Of a DNA stretch of 64,000 nucleotides, positions 24,087-33,658 are shown piece after piece (within the stretch, counting starts at the first letter, position 1; each line of letters opens with the position of its first letter). The position numbers and the translations under genes are program-made. The stretch spans positions 1 through 64,000 of the forward strand of contig CAJFOI010000022.1 in assembly GCA_904396155.1 (NCBI GenBank). The letters run 5' to 3'. Under the pieces are notes generated by a model. The model was not told the origin of the DNA. It searched no databases and saw nothing but the letters and a program-made list of their open reading frames with translations. Source of the DNA: Candidatus Avispirillum faecium (lineage in GTDB: Bacteria; Bacillota; Clostridia; Oscillospirales; CAG-272).

Positions 24087-24114
24087 AGGAATGAAAGCTA
24101 AAGTATTCATTCCT
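24087..24114. promoter_or_regulatory. Perfect inverted repeat in the operon leader
   Basis: AGGAATGAA / TTCATTCCT (24087–24095 with 24106–24114), 10-bp spacer, in the untranslated leader downstream of the TATAAT. It may be an operator or an RNA hairpin; there is no T-run, so it is not a standard terminator. Confidence 0.55.
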
Positions 24115-24156
24115 GTGCTACTGCAAATAATTTTCCAACTATGAAGAGGTAACGAG

Positions 24157-24234
24157 ATGAGATTAATATTCATAGACTATCTGCCAAGCTTTGAAACCGG
24201 TGAGATAGATAATATAATTAAGTTTAGAACATAA
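24157..24234 (+). CDS. Possible leader peptide (25 aa)
   Basis: ATG after AGAGG at good spacing opens a 25-codon frame (MRLIFIDYLPSFETGEIDNI at the start, ending IKFRT). It lies within the transcript between the operon promoter and the phosphopantetheinyl transferase. It could be a leader, a small regulatory peptide or chance; nothing in the sequence decides. Confidence 0.35.
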   Translation: MRLIFIDYLPSFETGEIDNIIKFRT

Positions 24235-24341
24235 TAGATTTTCTAAGAACAATATAGGAAAATTGAAAAAATTTTATATGCGCGAAACATTGTTTTTTCT
24301 ACCAAGCTGTGAGCGTGTTGGGGTCATTAAGGATAAAAATA

Positions 24342-25028
24342 ATGAACAATAATATTGCCAAGCTTTTTATTGTCCCTTTAAACGAATCATTTAATTCCGA
24401 ATTATATGATACATTGTCGTTATCCATAGCAACTAATAAAAAAGCAAAACTTGATAGTTATGAATCTGATATTGACAAAAAGCTCGAACTATATGCTGAC
24501 ATTTTGGTACGAATATCTATATATCAGGATTTGAATATAGAAAACGGCAATATTGAGTTCGGTACGAATAGCTACGGCAAGCCTTTTTTGATGAATAATC
24601 AAGATTATCATTTCAATGTATCGCATACACACAATATGATCGCAGTAGCTGTTTCAAATAATTCGGTTGGTGTTGATGTGGAAAAAATAAAAGAAATAGA
24701 TACGAGGATTGCAAAACGATTCTTTACCAAACAGGAATTTAGTTATATTGAAAAATTTCAGGATAACAGAAGCGAAAGATTCTTTAAAATATGGACGAAA
24801 AAAGAAGCCTATATAAAGTACACTGGTAAGGGTTTATCGGTTCCGTTGAACTCATTTGATGTGACAACTAGAGAATTATCTGCACATTTTTACACTGTCA
24901 GATATGGTAAATACATAATTAATATGTACGGAGCAGAAGAAAATATTGCTCCTATTACAATCATTATGTCGGAGACAGGACTTATAAATCTGGCAAAAGA
25001 TTTGCTGTTATATGCTGTAGTATCCTAA
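24342..25028 (+). CDS. 4'-phosphopantetheinyl transferase, Sfp type (228 aa)
   Basis: Converts apo carrier proteins to holo form by adding phosphopantetheine from CoA. Signature motifs are SVGVDVEKIKEID (metal-binding Asp and Glu) and RFFKIWTKKEAYIKYTGKG, with FNVSHTHN upstream. Length is that of Sfp enzymes. ATG 24342 follows AAGGA; an earlier in-frame GTG is unsupported. As the only such enzyme seen in the window, it should activate the three stand-alone carrier proteins and possibly the carrier domain of the first cluster. It is first in the operon behind the putative quorum-controlled promoter. Confidence 0.93.
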   Translation: MNNNIAKLFIVPLNESFNSELYDTLSLSIATNKKAKLDSYESDIDKKLELYADILVRISIYQDLNIENGNIEFGTNSYGKPFLMNNQDYHFNVSHTHNMIAVAVSNNSVGVDVEKIKEIDTRIAKRFFTKQEFSYIEKFQDNRSERFFKIWTKKEAYIKYTGKGLSVPLNSFDVTTRELSAHFYTVRYGKYIINMYGAEENIAPITIIMSETGLINLAKDLLLYAVVS

Positions 25029-25332
25029 CTAATTGGATTATGCAAAAAAGATGGAGTCATGAACATTGCAGTTGAACATGTATCGGAGCAAAAGATTACC
25101 GGTACCAATTACAGAATTTAATTGCAATGAAATTATTTGTCGTACTAATACAAATTTATTGGCGTCCGATTTCCTTTGTCTAAAGGTAGTATTCTTTTAA
25201 TGATGTGGTGAACTTTTCTGACGGCAAAATGGTTGAAGTAATCGTATTGAATTTAATATGCGCAAAAGTATAAGTGTTAACGTTTTGATAGATAAACATT
25301 TAATAGAGCGCTACTAACATTGGGAGGCAATT
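25029..25332. other. Intergenic region, no clear gene
   Basis: 304 bp between the phosphopantetheinyl transferase and the ABC genes. Short coding-like shreds are readable (for example DVVNFSDGKMVEVIVLN near 25202–25270), but each is interrupted by stops. I see no start with a ribosome site, no terminator and no consensus promoter; it may contain a decayed gene. Confidence 0.5.
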
Positions 25333-27117
25333 ATGAAAAGGCTCGTGGCTGCCGTTAAAAATATAGGGTTCATGTTTAAATATTCATGGAATTTTGCGAA
25401 AGGGAGATATTTTATTGCGATAATAAATATTGTTTTAGATTCGGCGCAGCCGATATTTACCTTGTTAATGCCAAAGTATATTATAGATGAGCTGACGTAC
25501 GGGCGGCGATGGAATATAGTTGGTATATATATCGCCGCCTTAGTCGGAATTAATTTGGCATTGAGTGGAATTCGCGAATTTGTAAAATATGCAAGCAGTG
25601 AGTCAAGTTTAAAAAGCCAGTGGAAGTTTAGTATGAAGCACGGTGTGATTTGCGCCACTATGGATTACAGCAAACTGGAAAACAGTTCTGTCAAAGACAA
25701 GGTAAATCAGGCTATCAATAATACAAGTCCTGTCCAATTTATTGATAGCACCGTTACTGGGTTTGTTACAAACATCATACAGCTTGCAGGATACACTTAT
25801 ATAATTGCAACATTGCATCCGTTAGTAATACTGTTTATTTTGCTTCTGATTTTTATTGCATCCCTGGTAACCAAAGGCAGAGAAAAGCTTGGCTACGAAT
25901 ATCAGCCCATATTTTCAAAGTTTTCTCGCAAATTCAATTACCTTCTGAATGCAATGATACGTTTTGATTTTGGGAAAGAGGTCAGGATAAACAAAGCATC
26001 AACATGGCTTGAAAAGAAATTCGCAAACGAGATTGATGATTACATGGACATCTTTAACAAAAGTCAGAAAGGATACTTGAGACTTAGTATATTTGATTCT
26101 GTGCTGGAATTAATACAGACTGTCGTTATGTATGGATATGCAGTTTATAAGACAATAATAGGCAACATTACTGTTGGTAGTTTCAGTGTTTATCTTAGTA
26201 CCGTCACGTTGTTTACGCAAGGGTTCCAAGATCTTGTAAACAGATTTATTTCTTTTGGATATTTGTCAAAGTATGTAGATGATTATAAGGAATGTCTTGA
26301 TGTGATTTCGCCGTCACGGAGCAAATATGTAAATACGGATATTGATATAGAAAACACAGAAAAACATGAGATCATATTTGATCATGTTACATTTAAATAC
26401 CCCAATACAGACAGGTATGTATTAAAGGATATATCAATAAAAATTGAAGCTGGTAAAAAGTTATCTATCGTTGGATATAACGGAGCGGGCAAGACAACAT
26501 TTATTAAACTTATTTGTCGTCTTTACGAGCCTACAGAAGGAAAAATATATTATAACGGCATTGACATATCAACTATAGACTACGATACATATATGAAATT
26601 GTTGTCAGTAGTTTTTCAGGATTTTGCACTGTTTTATTTCACAATTAAGGACAATATTGTTTTTGATGATGACAAAGGCGACTTTGCATTAAATGAGGCA
26701 ATTGAGAAAAGTGGGCTGCGCGAAAAAATAGACGGATTAAAAGACGGGTGGAACACTCCGCTCAGTAAGGAATTTTATAATAACGGTATAGAATTTTCTG
26801 GAGGTGAGGGACAAAAACTGGCCTGTGCACGGGCCTATTATAAGGATGCACCTATTATTATATTTGATGAGCCTACCGCATCTTTGGATGCTATTGCAGA
26901 AAGCCAGTTATATGAACGCTTTAACAATATTATTGAAAATAAAACTGCCATTTATATTTCTCACCGACTAGCCTCAGTAAAGTTTTGTGACAGTGTAGCT
27001 GTGTTCGCAGACGGAGAGATTGTTGAATATGGCACTCATGACGAACTGATGGCACTTGACGGAATGTATACGGAAATGTTCAATAAACAGTCTCAATTTT
27101 ATGTGGAGGAAAATTGA
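25333..27117 (+). CDS. ABC exporter half-transporter, membrane–ATPase fusion (594 aa)
   Basis: Counterpart of the 6345 protein. A six-helix membrane domain is followed by an ATPase with GYNGAGKTTFIKL, VFQDFALFYF, FSGGEGQKLA, IIIFDEPTASLD and YISHRLAS. GGGAGG precedes the ATG. It is coupled to the next ABC gene by an overlapping stop/start. Long stretches, such as AGYTYIIATLHPLVILFILL against the first-cluster AGYTYIISTVHPLIILFILL, show recent common ancestry of the two transport systems. Confidence 0.92.
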   Translation: MKRLVAAVKNIGFMFKYSWNFAKGRYFIAIINIVLDSAQPIFTLLMPKYIIDELTYGRRWNIVGIYIAALVGINLALSGIREFVKYASSESSLKSQWKFSMKHGVICATMDYSKLENSSVKDKVNQAINNTSPVQFIDSTVTGFVTNIIQLAGYTYIIATLHPLVILFILLLIFIASLVTKGREKLGYEYQPIFSKFSRKFNYLLNAMIRFDFGKEVRINKASTWLEKKFANEIDDYMDIFNKSQKGYLRLSIFDSVLELIQTVVMYGYAVYKTIIGNITVGSFSVYLSTVTLFTQGFQDLVNRFISFGYLSKYVDDYKECLDVISPSRSKYVNTDIDIENTEKHEIIFDHVTFKYPNTDRYVLKDISIKIEAGKKLSIVGYNGAGKTTFIKLICRLYEPTEGKIYYNGIDISTIDYDTYMKLLSVVFQDFALFYFTIKDNIVFDDDKGDFALNEAIEKSGLREKIDGLKDGWNTPLSKEFYNNGIEFSGGEGQKLACARAYYKDAPIIIFDEPTASLDAIAESQLYERFNNIIENKTAIYISHRLASVKFCDSVAVFADGEIVEYGTHDELMALDGMYTEMFNKQSQFYVEEN

Positions 27118-28913
27118 TGAAAAATAAAAAACATAAAAGTATATCGGCAAAGCAGCTTTTTTCCAACACTGTATTTGTGTTAAAGTTCCTCTACAAAACA
27201 AATAAGAAGCTGTACCTTATCCGTATACCTGTATTGCTTCTGCAAGTAACTTCAACATTTATTCCAATTATTTTTGTTAGATATATATTAAACGCTGTTA
27301 CTGTTGGAAACAACATGCATAACGCAATGATATATGTGATGGCAATGGCGATTTTGACGTTTGTCGTCGGTGTTTTGAACAACATTTTTTCAAGCTGCGA
27401 TCAAAAGCAGGTAGCAAGGACACGTTATCTTGCAAATCTGGCGCTGGGAAAATCAGTTATGCGCTTGCAGTATGAGGATTTGGAGCGACCGGAAACAAAA
27501 AGTTTTGTATCGCTTGCACAAGAAGATTCAATGCTGTATATTCTTACACTTGTTTCTAATTTTATTTCGTCAATAATTAGAGTTGCTGGCTTGACTGCCA
27601 TCGTTTTGACTTTTCAGCCGCTGATTTTAATTCTCATTGCCGCAGTAATTGCAGTTAAAATGTTTATTGATAAGAAAAAACGGCACAGATTAGAGTTTTA
27701 CAGAAGTGTTTGGGCCCCTATAAATAGGAAATCCGCATATATTATTGAATCCATGAAGGAAATCCAGTATGCAAAAGAGATCAGGGTAAATAATTTATCC
27801 GGTTGGCTTTGTAAAAAGCTTCAGGAGCATTTAGATTCTGAGGTATATCCGTTAAAGAAAAAAAGCGAAAAAGAAAACCGGCGTCTGAATATGTTTACTA
27901 CCATTACTGGAATATTGCAGGAGTGTGTTGTGTATTTCATTTTGGCATACCGCGTGATTTTTGCAGGTATGAGTATTGGTGATTTTTCAATGTATATGAC
28001 CAGTATACAAAACTTTACCGACAGTATAACAGGCGTATTTTGGAACTACTCAAGACTTATCATTATGAGCCGCTTTGCGAGAGAATTCCGTTATTGTATC
28101 GAACTTGAAAAGAACATAAAAAAACAAGGGATCGAACACCTTGAAGATCACGGCAGCTCGGAGGATTTGAAAATCGAATTTCGTAATGTTTCATTTACAT
28201 ATCCCGATACGGATAAGGTTATTTTGAAGAATATTTCAATTGCAATAGAGCCACGGCAGTCTTTGTCTATTGTAGGCGTAAACGGCGCTGGAAAGACAAC
28301 TTTTGTCAAGTTGCTTTGCCGGCTTTATGAACCGACTGCCGGAGAAATATTGATCAATGGGATCCCGATACAAAACATACCGTTGGATGAATATTACGAT
28401 TTGCTTGGTGTGGTTTTTCAGGATTTCAAGTTGTTTTCTTTCTCTGTGCGAGAGAATGTTTGTCTTGATACTGAAGGCGACGATTCAAAACTTACAAAAT
28501 GTATTGAAAAAAGCGGGCTTGCAGATAAGATAGGCACCCTGCCAAATAAGTATAATACTATGATAAATAAAGAATTTGATGATTTTGGTATTGAATTCTC
28601 AGGCGGAGAGGGGCAAAAGCTTGCTATAGCAAGGGCACTTTATAAAGAAGCTCCGTTGATAATTCTGGATGAGCCTACATCTGCTCTTGATCCGATTGCG
28701 GAATATGAGATATACAACCGTTTTCATCAGCTTACGGATGGAAAAAGCACAATATATATTTCCCACCGTCTTTCTTCCACACGATTTACCGACAAGATCG
28801 CGGTATTTTCTGACGGTGAGCTTTGCGAGTACGGGAATCACGATGAACTGATGCAAATTGAGAATGGCGTATACAAAAACATGTTCGAAATGCAAGCGCA
28901 GTATTATAGATGA
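27117..28913 (+). CDS. ABC exporter half-transporter, partner subunit (598 aa)
   Basis: Counterpart of the 8135 protein. A hydrophobic N-terminal half is followed by GVNGAGKTTFVKL, VFQDFKLFSFSVREN, FSGGEGQKLAIARALYK, IILDEPTSALDP and YISHRLSS. Start ATG 27117 overlaps the previous TGA. All catalytic motifs are intact. With the preceding subunit it should form a heterodimeric exporter for the product of this cluster. Confidence 0.92.
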   Translation: MKNKKHKSISAKQLFSNTVFVLKFLYKTNKKLYLIRIPVLLLQVTSTFIPIIFVRYILNAVTVGNNMHNAMIYVMAMAILTFVVGVLNNIFSSCDQKQVARTRYLANLALGKSVMRLQYEDLERPETKSFVSLAQEDSMLYILTLVSNFISSIIRVAGLTAIVLTFQPLILILIAAVIAVKMFIDKKKRHRLEFYRSVWAPINRKSAYIIESMKEIQYAKEIRVNNLSGWLCKKLQEHLDSEVYPLKKKSEKENRRLNMFTTITGILQECVVYFILAYRVIFAGMSIGDFSMYMTSIQNFTDSITGVFWNYSRLIIMSRFAREFRYCIELEKNIKKQGIEHLEDHGSSEDLKIEFRNVSFTYPDTDKVILKNISIAIEPRQSLSIVGVNGAGKTTFVKLLCRLYEPTAGEILINGIPIQNIPLDEYYDLLGVVFQDFKLFSFSVRENVCLDTEGDDSKLTKCIEKSGLADKIGTLPNKYNTMINKEFDDFGIEFSGGEGQKLAIARALYKEAPLIILDEPTSALDPIAEYEIYNRFHQLTDGKSTIYISHRLSSTRFTDKIAVFSDGELCEYGNHDELMQIENGVYKNMFEMQAQYYR

Positions 28914-28971
28914 ACGAGTTTCCTGCCGCTTTTTGTAGAGATTGTACATTTATAAAAGGATGGTTTGTATT

Positions 28972-31476
28972 ATGAAGTATAAAGATATTGTGTATAAAAT
29001 ATCAGACGAACTTATGGCTCCGGATGCAATGGGAATAGTAGAGGCAGATATTTTTGATTGGTCAACACCTTGTAAATGTTATGTAGAGTCTATTCCTGCA
29101 GTTGAAAAAGCGGTAGAACTATGTACAAATTTTGATTTGGAAGAAAATGTTACCAATATTATAACAGATGAGATCCCACCAGAGGGATTTTGCAAAAGAT
29201 ACGTTTACTTTTTTATGATTGAGGTTGCTGAAAACATAGATATTGTTTATTATCCTTACATACCTGGTTCGGAGCATCGTCACTGGCTTAACGGTAAACT
29301 CGCTTTCATAGGAAACACGTTGTCTGTTTATACTATTTCATTAAGAAAAGGACGTAATATTTTTTGTGTTGAAAAATTTACAGAAGGTGTTCCTTTTGTA
29401 AGAATTCAAGTGAAAGATAATGCGTCTCATACTGCACTTCTTTCGTTGACAGAGAACAATTATTGGTATAAACCAAGTAATTTTGAAATAGCACACGATA
29501 AGCACATTCAAAACGGGGAGCCTTTCCAATTTACTTTAATTCCCCTTGATTTAATAAATTTGAATTATGATTCAATCGTGAATATGACAATTCAATTGGG
29601 AGAAGAGGGCCCAATTTTACATGAAAGAAAAGTGACTTTCAAAGAAACATATAAAATAGATCTTTCATTTATACCCAATATGAGGGAAGACGAATGTGAA
29701 AGGTTATATGTTTATTTTAGGGTAAAAGACAAAAATGGCAGAATATCAGAAAAATATACCTATTTATTCAGACATGATATTAAACCTGAGTATATTAAAG
29801 ATTTGAAAGAGAGAACATCATGTATACTCGAACAAAAGGATGTTCCTGAATTACTGAAAGATGAAATTAGGTTTTATGCGCAGATAATGACGGATCAAAT
29901 AACATATTATTATTTCGGGTATCTTTTAAAGAAAATGCTGAAAGCGGCAGAGGACAATGCATTAAATAATTATTTGTTTAGTCCCGGAGCCCATAATGTA
30001 TACTATTATTCCAATATAAATAATGAATATCACCACTATTATGTCGTACTGCCAAAAGATTTTGATCCTTCGAAAAAATATCCTCTATTGTTGACTTTTC
30101 AGTTTGGCCATGTAAACAATTTCGAGTCTATTCATCACTCATCAAATTTTTCTGCACGTTTTGCGGATCGTGAAGGGGCGATTTATGCAGACATAGGTGG
30201 AGACGGCTGTACCATGGGCAGTTATACAGGAGAAGTATTTCTGCTAGCGGAGATTGAACACTTGCTGAAGAATTTCCCTGTCGACAGAAAAAGGGTTTAT
30301 GCAATAGCCAATTGTGCCGGTAATATAGCAGCTCTCAATTTTGTTGAGACATATCCTCATCTGTTTGCGGGAATATATACCAGAAGTGCAGACATTACCA
30401 AAAACAGTATTGGTAATTTGTATAACCTTCACTGTATGTATGTTTTCAGTGGACAAGATGATTGGGTGTTAAAAGATACAAGACTTATAAAAAAGAAATT
30501 AAATAATGTCGAATTTATCTATTCCGATAAGTATCTTGATAGGTATATAGATCTTATTCTCTCTCAATATACTGTATCTGCAATTGATCATTTAATGACA
30601 GGAGAACTGGACGAATACCCAGAAAATATTCATTATAGAACTGTAAGAAACCGTGCTCGACGAGCCTACTATATTGAGATTGAATCTATAAAAAGGGGAA
30701 AATCTTTTGCTGAGTTTAGTTCTAAAATTGAAGGACAGAATCTTGTTATTTTGACGAAAAACTGTACAGGGCTAAAAATTACTCTTCCTCCGCAAATAAA
30801 CAAGGAGCACTTTACTATAAAAGTAAATGGTAAACTGTTAATCTTTAGCAAATATAAAAAGGATGAGGTATATTTGAAACAACATTCTGGGAGGGGATTT
30901 GAACTTGTTGATAGCTACAGTGAAAATATTTGTTATTACAAAGGAACAGGACTGTTAGATGTTTACTTATCTTCAATGAGAACTGTAAACTGTAATTTGG
31001 ACGATGATAAACTAACGAAAGTGTCAAAGGCTTTTGCCAATCCCACAACCAATACAATAGTAGAAACCAATATTAACTATCCTATTATTTCCATGGAGGA
31101 AATTTCTAATAACCTAAATAATGCACTAACGATTGTTGACAGTAATTGTGAATCAAACGAAACACTTGGTTTTATACGAACAAAACTGCCAATTCAAATG
31201 GATAGCAAAGGATACTATTACAAAGGGAAAACTGTTCAGGGAGACTACTGCATCTTACAGGTTATTGATAATCCTTGGTATAATGACAAAAGTATATTAT
31301 ATATTAATACCAATAACAGGGATTTATATGCAAAAAATATTATAACTCGAAAGCTAATGCTTCCTTCGTACAGAAATGGCTATCATCCATATTTAAATGG
31401 TGTTGCGCTACTATTTGATGGATACAAATACTTAACTATAAGAGAATGGACAAATGATTTTGTTGAAATATTATAG
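28972..31476 (+). CDS. Large esterase-like protein with Cys in place of the nucleophile Ser (834 aa)
   Basis: The central part (about residues 340–550) reads as an alpha/beta hydrolase of the esterase/PHB-depolymerase type: YVVLPKDFDPSKKYPLLLTF, then the nucleophile elbow AIANCAGNIAALNFVETYPH. There C448 occupies the Ser position of GxSxG, D496/D497 lie in FSGQDDWV and H540 in AIDHLM. The ~330 N-terminal residues are beta-rich and the C-terminal ~250 residues are unassigned. There is no signal peptide, so it acts in the cytoplasm. ATG 28972 follows AAAAGGA at a somewhat long spacing. A Cys nucleophile suits thioester chemistry, for example product release or acyl transfer from a carrier protein. 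It has no counterpart visible in the first cluster. The reaction is unknown. Confidence 0.7.
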   Translation: MKYKDIVYKISDELMAPDAMGIVEADIFDWSTPCKCYVESIPAVEKAVELCTNFDLEENVTNIITDEIPPEGFCKRYVYFFMIEVAENIDIVYYPYIPGSEHRHWLNGKLAFIGNTLSVYTISLRKGRNIFCVEKFTEGVPFVRIQVKDNASHTALLSLTENNYWYKPSNFEIAHDKHIQNGEPFQFTLIPLDLINLNYDSIVNMTIQLGEEGPILHERKVTFKETYKIDLSFIPNMREDECERLYVYFRVKDKNGRISEKYTYLFRHDIKPEYIKDLKERTSCILEQKDVPELLKDEIRFYAQIMTDQITYYYFGYLLKKMLKAAEDNALNNYLFSPGAHNVYYYSNINNEYHHYYVVLPKDFDPSKKYPLLLTFQFGHVNNFESIHHSSNFSARFADREGAIYADIGGDGCTMGSYTGEVFLLAEIEHLLKNFPVDRKRVYAIANCAGNIAALNFVETYPHLFAGIYTRSADITKNSIGNLYNLHCMYVFSGQDDWVLKDTRLIKKKLNNVEFIYSDKYLDRYIDLILSQYTVSAIDHLMTGELDEYPENIHYRTVRNRARRAYYIEIESIKRGKSFAEFSSKIEGQNLVILTKNCTGLKITLPPQINKEHFTIKVNGKLLIFSKYKKDEVYLKQHSGRGFELVDSYSENICYYKGTGLLDVYLSSMRTVNCNLDDDKLTKVSKAFANPTTNTIVETNINYPIISMEEISNNLNNALTIVDSNCESNETLGFIRTKLPIQMDSKGYYYKGKTVQGDYCILQVIDNPWYNDKSILYINTNNRDLYAKNIITRKLMLPSYRNGYHPYLNGVALLFDGYKYLTIREWTNDFVEIL

Positions 31477-31511
31477 AAATATGAACGCTATAGTGAGCAA
31501 TGGAGATTGAT

Positions 31512-32582
31512 ATGGAGAGTAATAACCTTTTTTTTAGATTATGTGATCCTTTACAAAAGCATATTTATGAGGCGGATTTAATTAGCAATCAGGAGGAATT
31601 ATTTGGTCAACTAGTGTTGAACAAAATGGTTGGAATTGCATTTAAAAAGCTTGAATACAGAGCGTTAAATCCTGAGTTGAGAAAGACACTAATTTTGCTA
31701 AATGATAACTATCTAAACAGAAGTGCGCTGTACAAAAAACAATTAAAATATTTGGTTAATAATATATTAGCAAATGCAGAATTTGACTATTCTTTGTTGA
31801 AAGGATCATTTTTATCAACTAATTTGTATAAATCTGGGCAAAGGGTTTCCAACGATTTTGATATACTAATCAGTCCGGAAAGCATCTCAAGATTGCAAAA
31901 ATTATTAATTGACAATGGTTTTGTACAGGGTGGAGTTAACAGTTCTAACGAAATTGTTCCGGCCACAAGAAGGGAGATACTAGAATCAAGATTGAATTTT
32001 GGTCAAACAGTTCCATTTGTGAAAATTATCGAAAACTCTCCATTGATAATAGACATAAATTTTTCTCTTGATTTTAAAGCATCAGCCAACAACATCGTTG
32101 GAGAATTTTTGAATGATATAGTGATTGCAACCTTTGAAAATGTTCGCTTTAAGACTTTAAGTCCGATTAAATTCTTACTTCATCTTGCATGTCACCTATA
32201 TAAAGAATCTACTACATACTACTGGGTTGCACGCCGTAGAGATTTAATGTTGTATAAATTTTGCGATATCTATATGTTTATTAATAAATTTGGAACGATA
32301 GAATATTTCTCGGATTTAATTGAACAGATTAAAAAATACAATTTTGAAAAGGAATGTTATTATACCTTTGAAAATTCTTCTATAATTTATCCGGCTTTAA
32401 ATAAAATCGATGGTTTTTTGAAAGTGAAAGAATCAATTAAACCTGAAAATTTGGATTTTATGAAACAAATCGTATATCCGCGAGAGAAAAAACTTTTCAA
32501 GTATGATATGAGTTTCACAGATTGGTTTTTCTGCCCTGATCGCGTTTCTCAATTGGAGGAAATACCATATGAAGAATATTGA
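31512..32582 (+). CDS. Nucleotidyltransferase-fold protein, PF14907-like (356 aa)
   Basis: Paralogue of the 1887 protein. The key block is LLKGSFLSTNLYKSGQRVSN followed by DFDILI, with putative metal ligands D115 and D117; LHLACHLYKES matches the second conserved patch. ATG 31512 has GGAG 6 bp upstream and is preferred to the in-frame ATG at 31500. It is coupled to the BtrH-like gene by a 14-bp overlap. Its retention in both clusters, always next to the BtrH-like gene or its kinase, argues that it is a core enzyme of the pathway. Confidence 0.82.
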   Translation: MESNNLFFRLCDPLQKHIYEADLISNQEELFGQLVLNKMVGIAFKKLEYRALNPELRKTLILLNDNYLNRSALYKKQLKYLVNNILANAEFDYSLLKGSFLSTNLYKSGQRVSNDFDILISPESISRLQKLLIDNGFVQGGVNSSNEIVPATRREILESRLNFGQTVPFVKIIENSPLIIDINFSLDFKASANNIVGEFLNDIVIATFENVRFKTLSPIKFLLHLACHLYKESTTYYWVARRRDLMLYKFCDIYMFINKFGTIEYFSDLIEQIKKYNFEKECYYTFENSSIIYPALNKIDGFLKVKESIKPENLDFMKQIVYPREKKLFKYDMSFTDWFFCPDRVSQLEEIPYEEY

Positions 32583-33420
32583 TGTGGACTTGTCACGATT
32601 CAATTCTTTCCAAAGTTTATCTTGTGTCGAAAGCTATTTGCTGTATATTTTGAGTACCAATAATTATGATTATAGGTATCTATATGCACTAAGCTATGTG
32701 AGTTTTTCTGAGATAATGAACTACTTTTTTAACGAAAGGAAACGGTTTGAGTATTATAATGGGGTCCCTAGATTACAACAAATAGCAAGTAAGTATAATA
32801 TAATTTTAATAAAAGATTTTGACAAACTAAGTATAAATATAGACTCAAAACATGATTATTACTTATTGAGACTTTGCCCGGAATATATTGAAGAAACTTA
32901 CGGAGAAGTAACATGGCGTGACGACCATTATGTGCTATTAGCGAACTACAATGATTCAATGTGGACATACATTAATGATGACCCGCGAGATTGTAGAACA
33001 TTAAACTATAATGAAATGTTAACTGCATATGCAGGCAGTTTGATAAGAATTGATCTGGTAAGTGGCATAACGGATAAAATGAAAGATTTGTTGCTACAAG
33101 GATTTCTTGATAGCATGTCCGAAAATAAAAAAACATTTTCAATACCTTCAGTGGATGATATCATTGCTGCGAGAAATGCGCTGGCAGTTTTACGAATACT
33201 CAGACGAAGGATATACGAATATTGTTTTCAGTTTATCTGCTGCGACTTTATGGTAGATTATTTAAACGAATTGGACAAGCAATTTTCACTGATAGAGTAT
33301 ATGCGGTTGCGTAATAGAGTCAATTATAGCAAAATTGATAATATGTTTTCGACGTTGCAGCAAAAAGATTCAAAAATTATAGAAGCAATAAATGGAAAGA
33401 TGTGTGAAAACTATGGATAA
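32569..33420 (+). CDS. BtrH_N-like papain-fold putative acyltransferase (283 aa)
   Basis: Likely nucleophile C19 in QSLSCVESYL, catalytic His in RDDHYVLLANYND and Asp in YINDDPRD, the order seen in BtrH-type and C39-type folds. The C-terminus is helical. It overlaps both the nucleotidyltransferase gene before it and the carrier-protein gene after it, placing it at the centre of the operon. Expected role: moving the carrier-bound acyl group onto an amine, replacing a condensation domain. Fold assignment rests on motif pattern and on synteny with the clearer homologue at 3636. Confidence 0.72.
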   Translation: MKNIDVDLSRFNSFQSLSCVESYLLYILSTNNYDYRYLYALSYVSFSEIMNYFFNERKRFEYYNGVPRLQQIASKYNIILIKDFDKLSINIDSKHDYYLLRLCPEYIEETYGEVTWRDDHYVLLANYNDSMWTYINDDPRDCRTLNYNEMLTAYAGSLIRIDLVSGITDKMKDLLLQGFLDSMSENKKTFSIPSVDDIIAARNALAVLRILRRRIYEYCFQFICCDFMVDYLNELDKQFSLIEYMRLRNRVNYSKIDNMFSTLQQKDSKIIEAINGKMCENYG

Positions 33421-33652
33421 AGAATATGAAATTATTAAGGTTATTTCGTCAGTTTCTCCTTTTTCTGACGAAGATATAAGCTTAGAAGATGAGCTTGCTT
33501 CAATCGGAATTGATTCGTTAAAGAAAGTAGAGTTAATAGTAGCTATTGAAGATGCCTTTAGTATAGTCTTTGAGGATGCGGATCTTGATCCCGTACAGTT
33601 AGTAAGTGTATCTGATTTTGTAAAACTGGCTGAAAAGTATTTAAACAGGTAA
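33413..33652 (+). CDS. Acyl carrier protein (79 aa)
   Basis: Phosphopantetheine site S35 in IGIDSLKKVE, followed by LIVAIEDAFSI and the tail FEDADLDPVQL, which matches the first-cluster carrier ([11 protein letters not shown]) closely. ATG 33413 lies inside the last codons of the BtrH-like gene. It is followed 6 bp later by its acyl ligase, reproducing the carrier–ligase pair at 134–1812. Confidence 0.93.
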   Translation: MDKEYEIIKVISSVSPFSDEDISLEDELASIGIDSLKKVELIVAIEDAFSIVFEDADLDPVQLVSVSDFVKLAEKYLNR

Positions 33653-33658
33653 TTTGAT

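Noticed and set aside
24078..24106. TTGACA with 17-bp spacing in the second operon leader
   Set aside because: The corresponding -10 is AAGTAT, a poor match; the upstream TATAAT with operator repeats is the better promoter.
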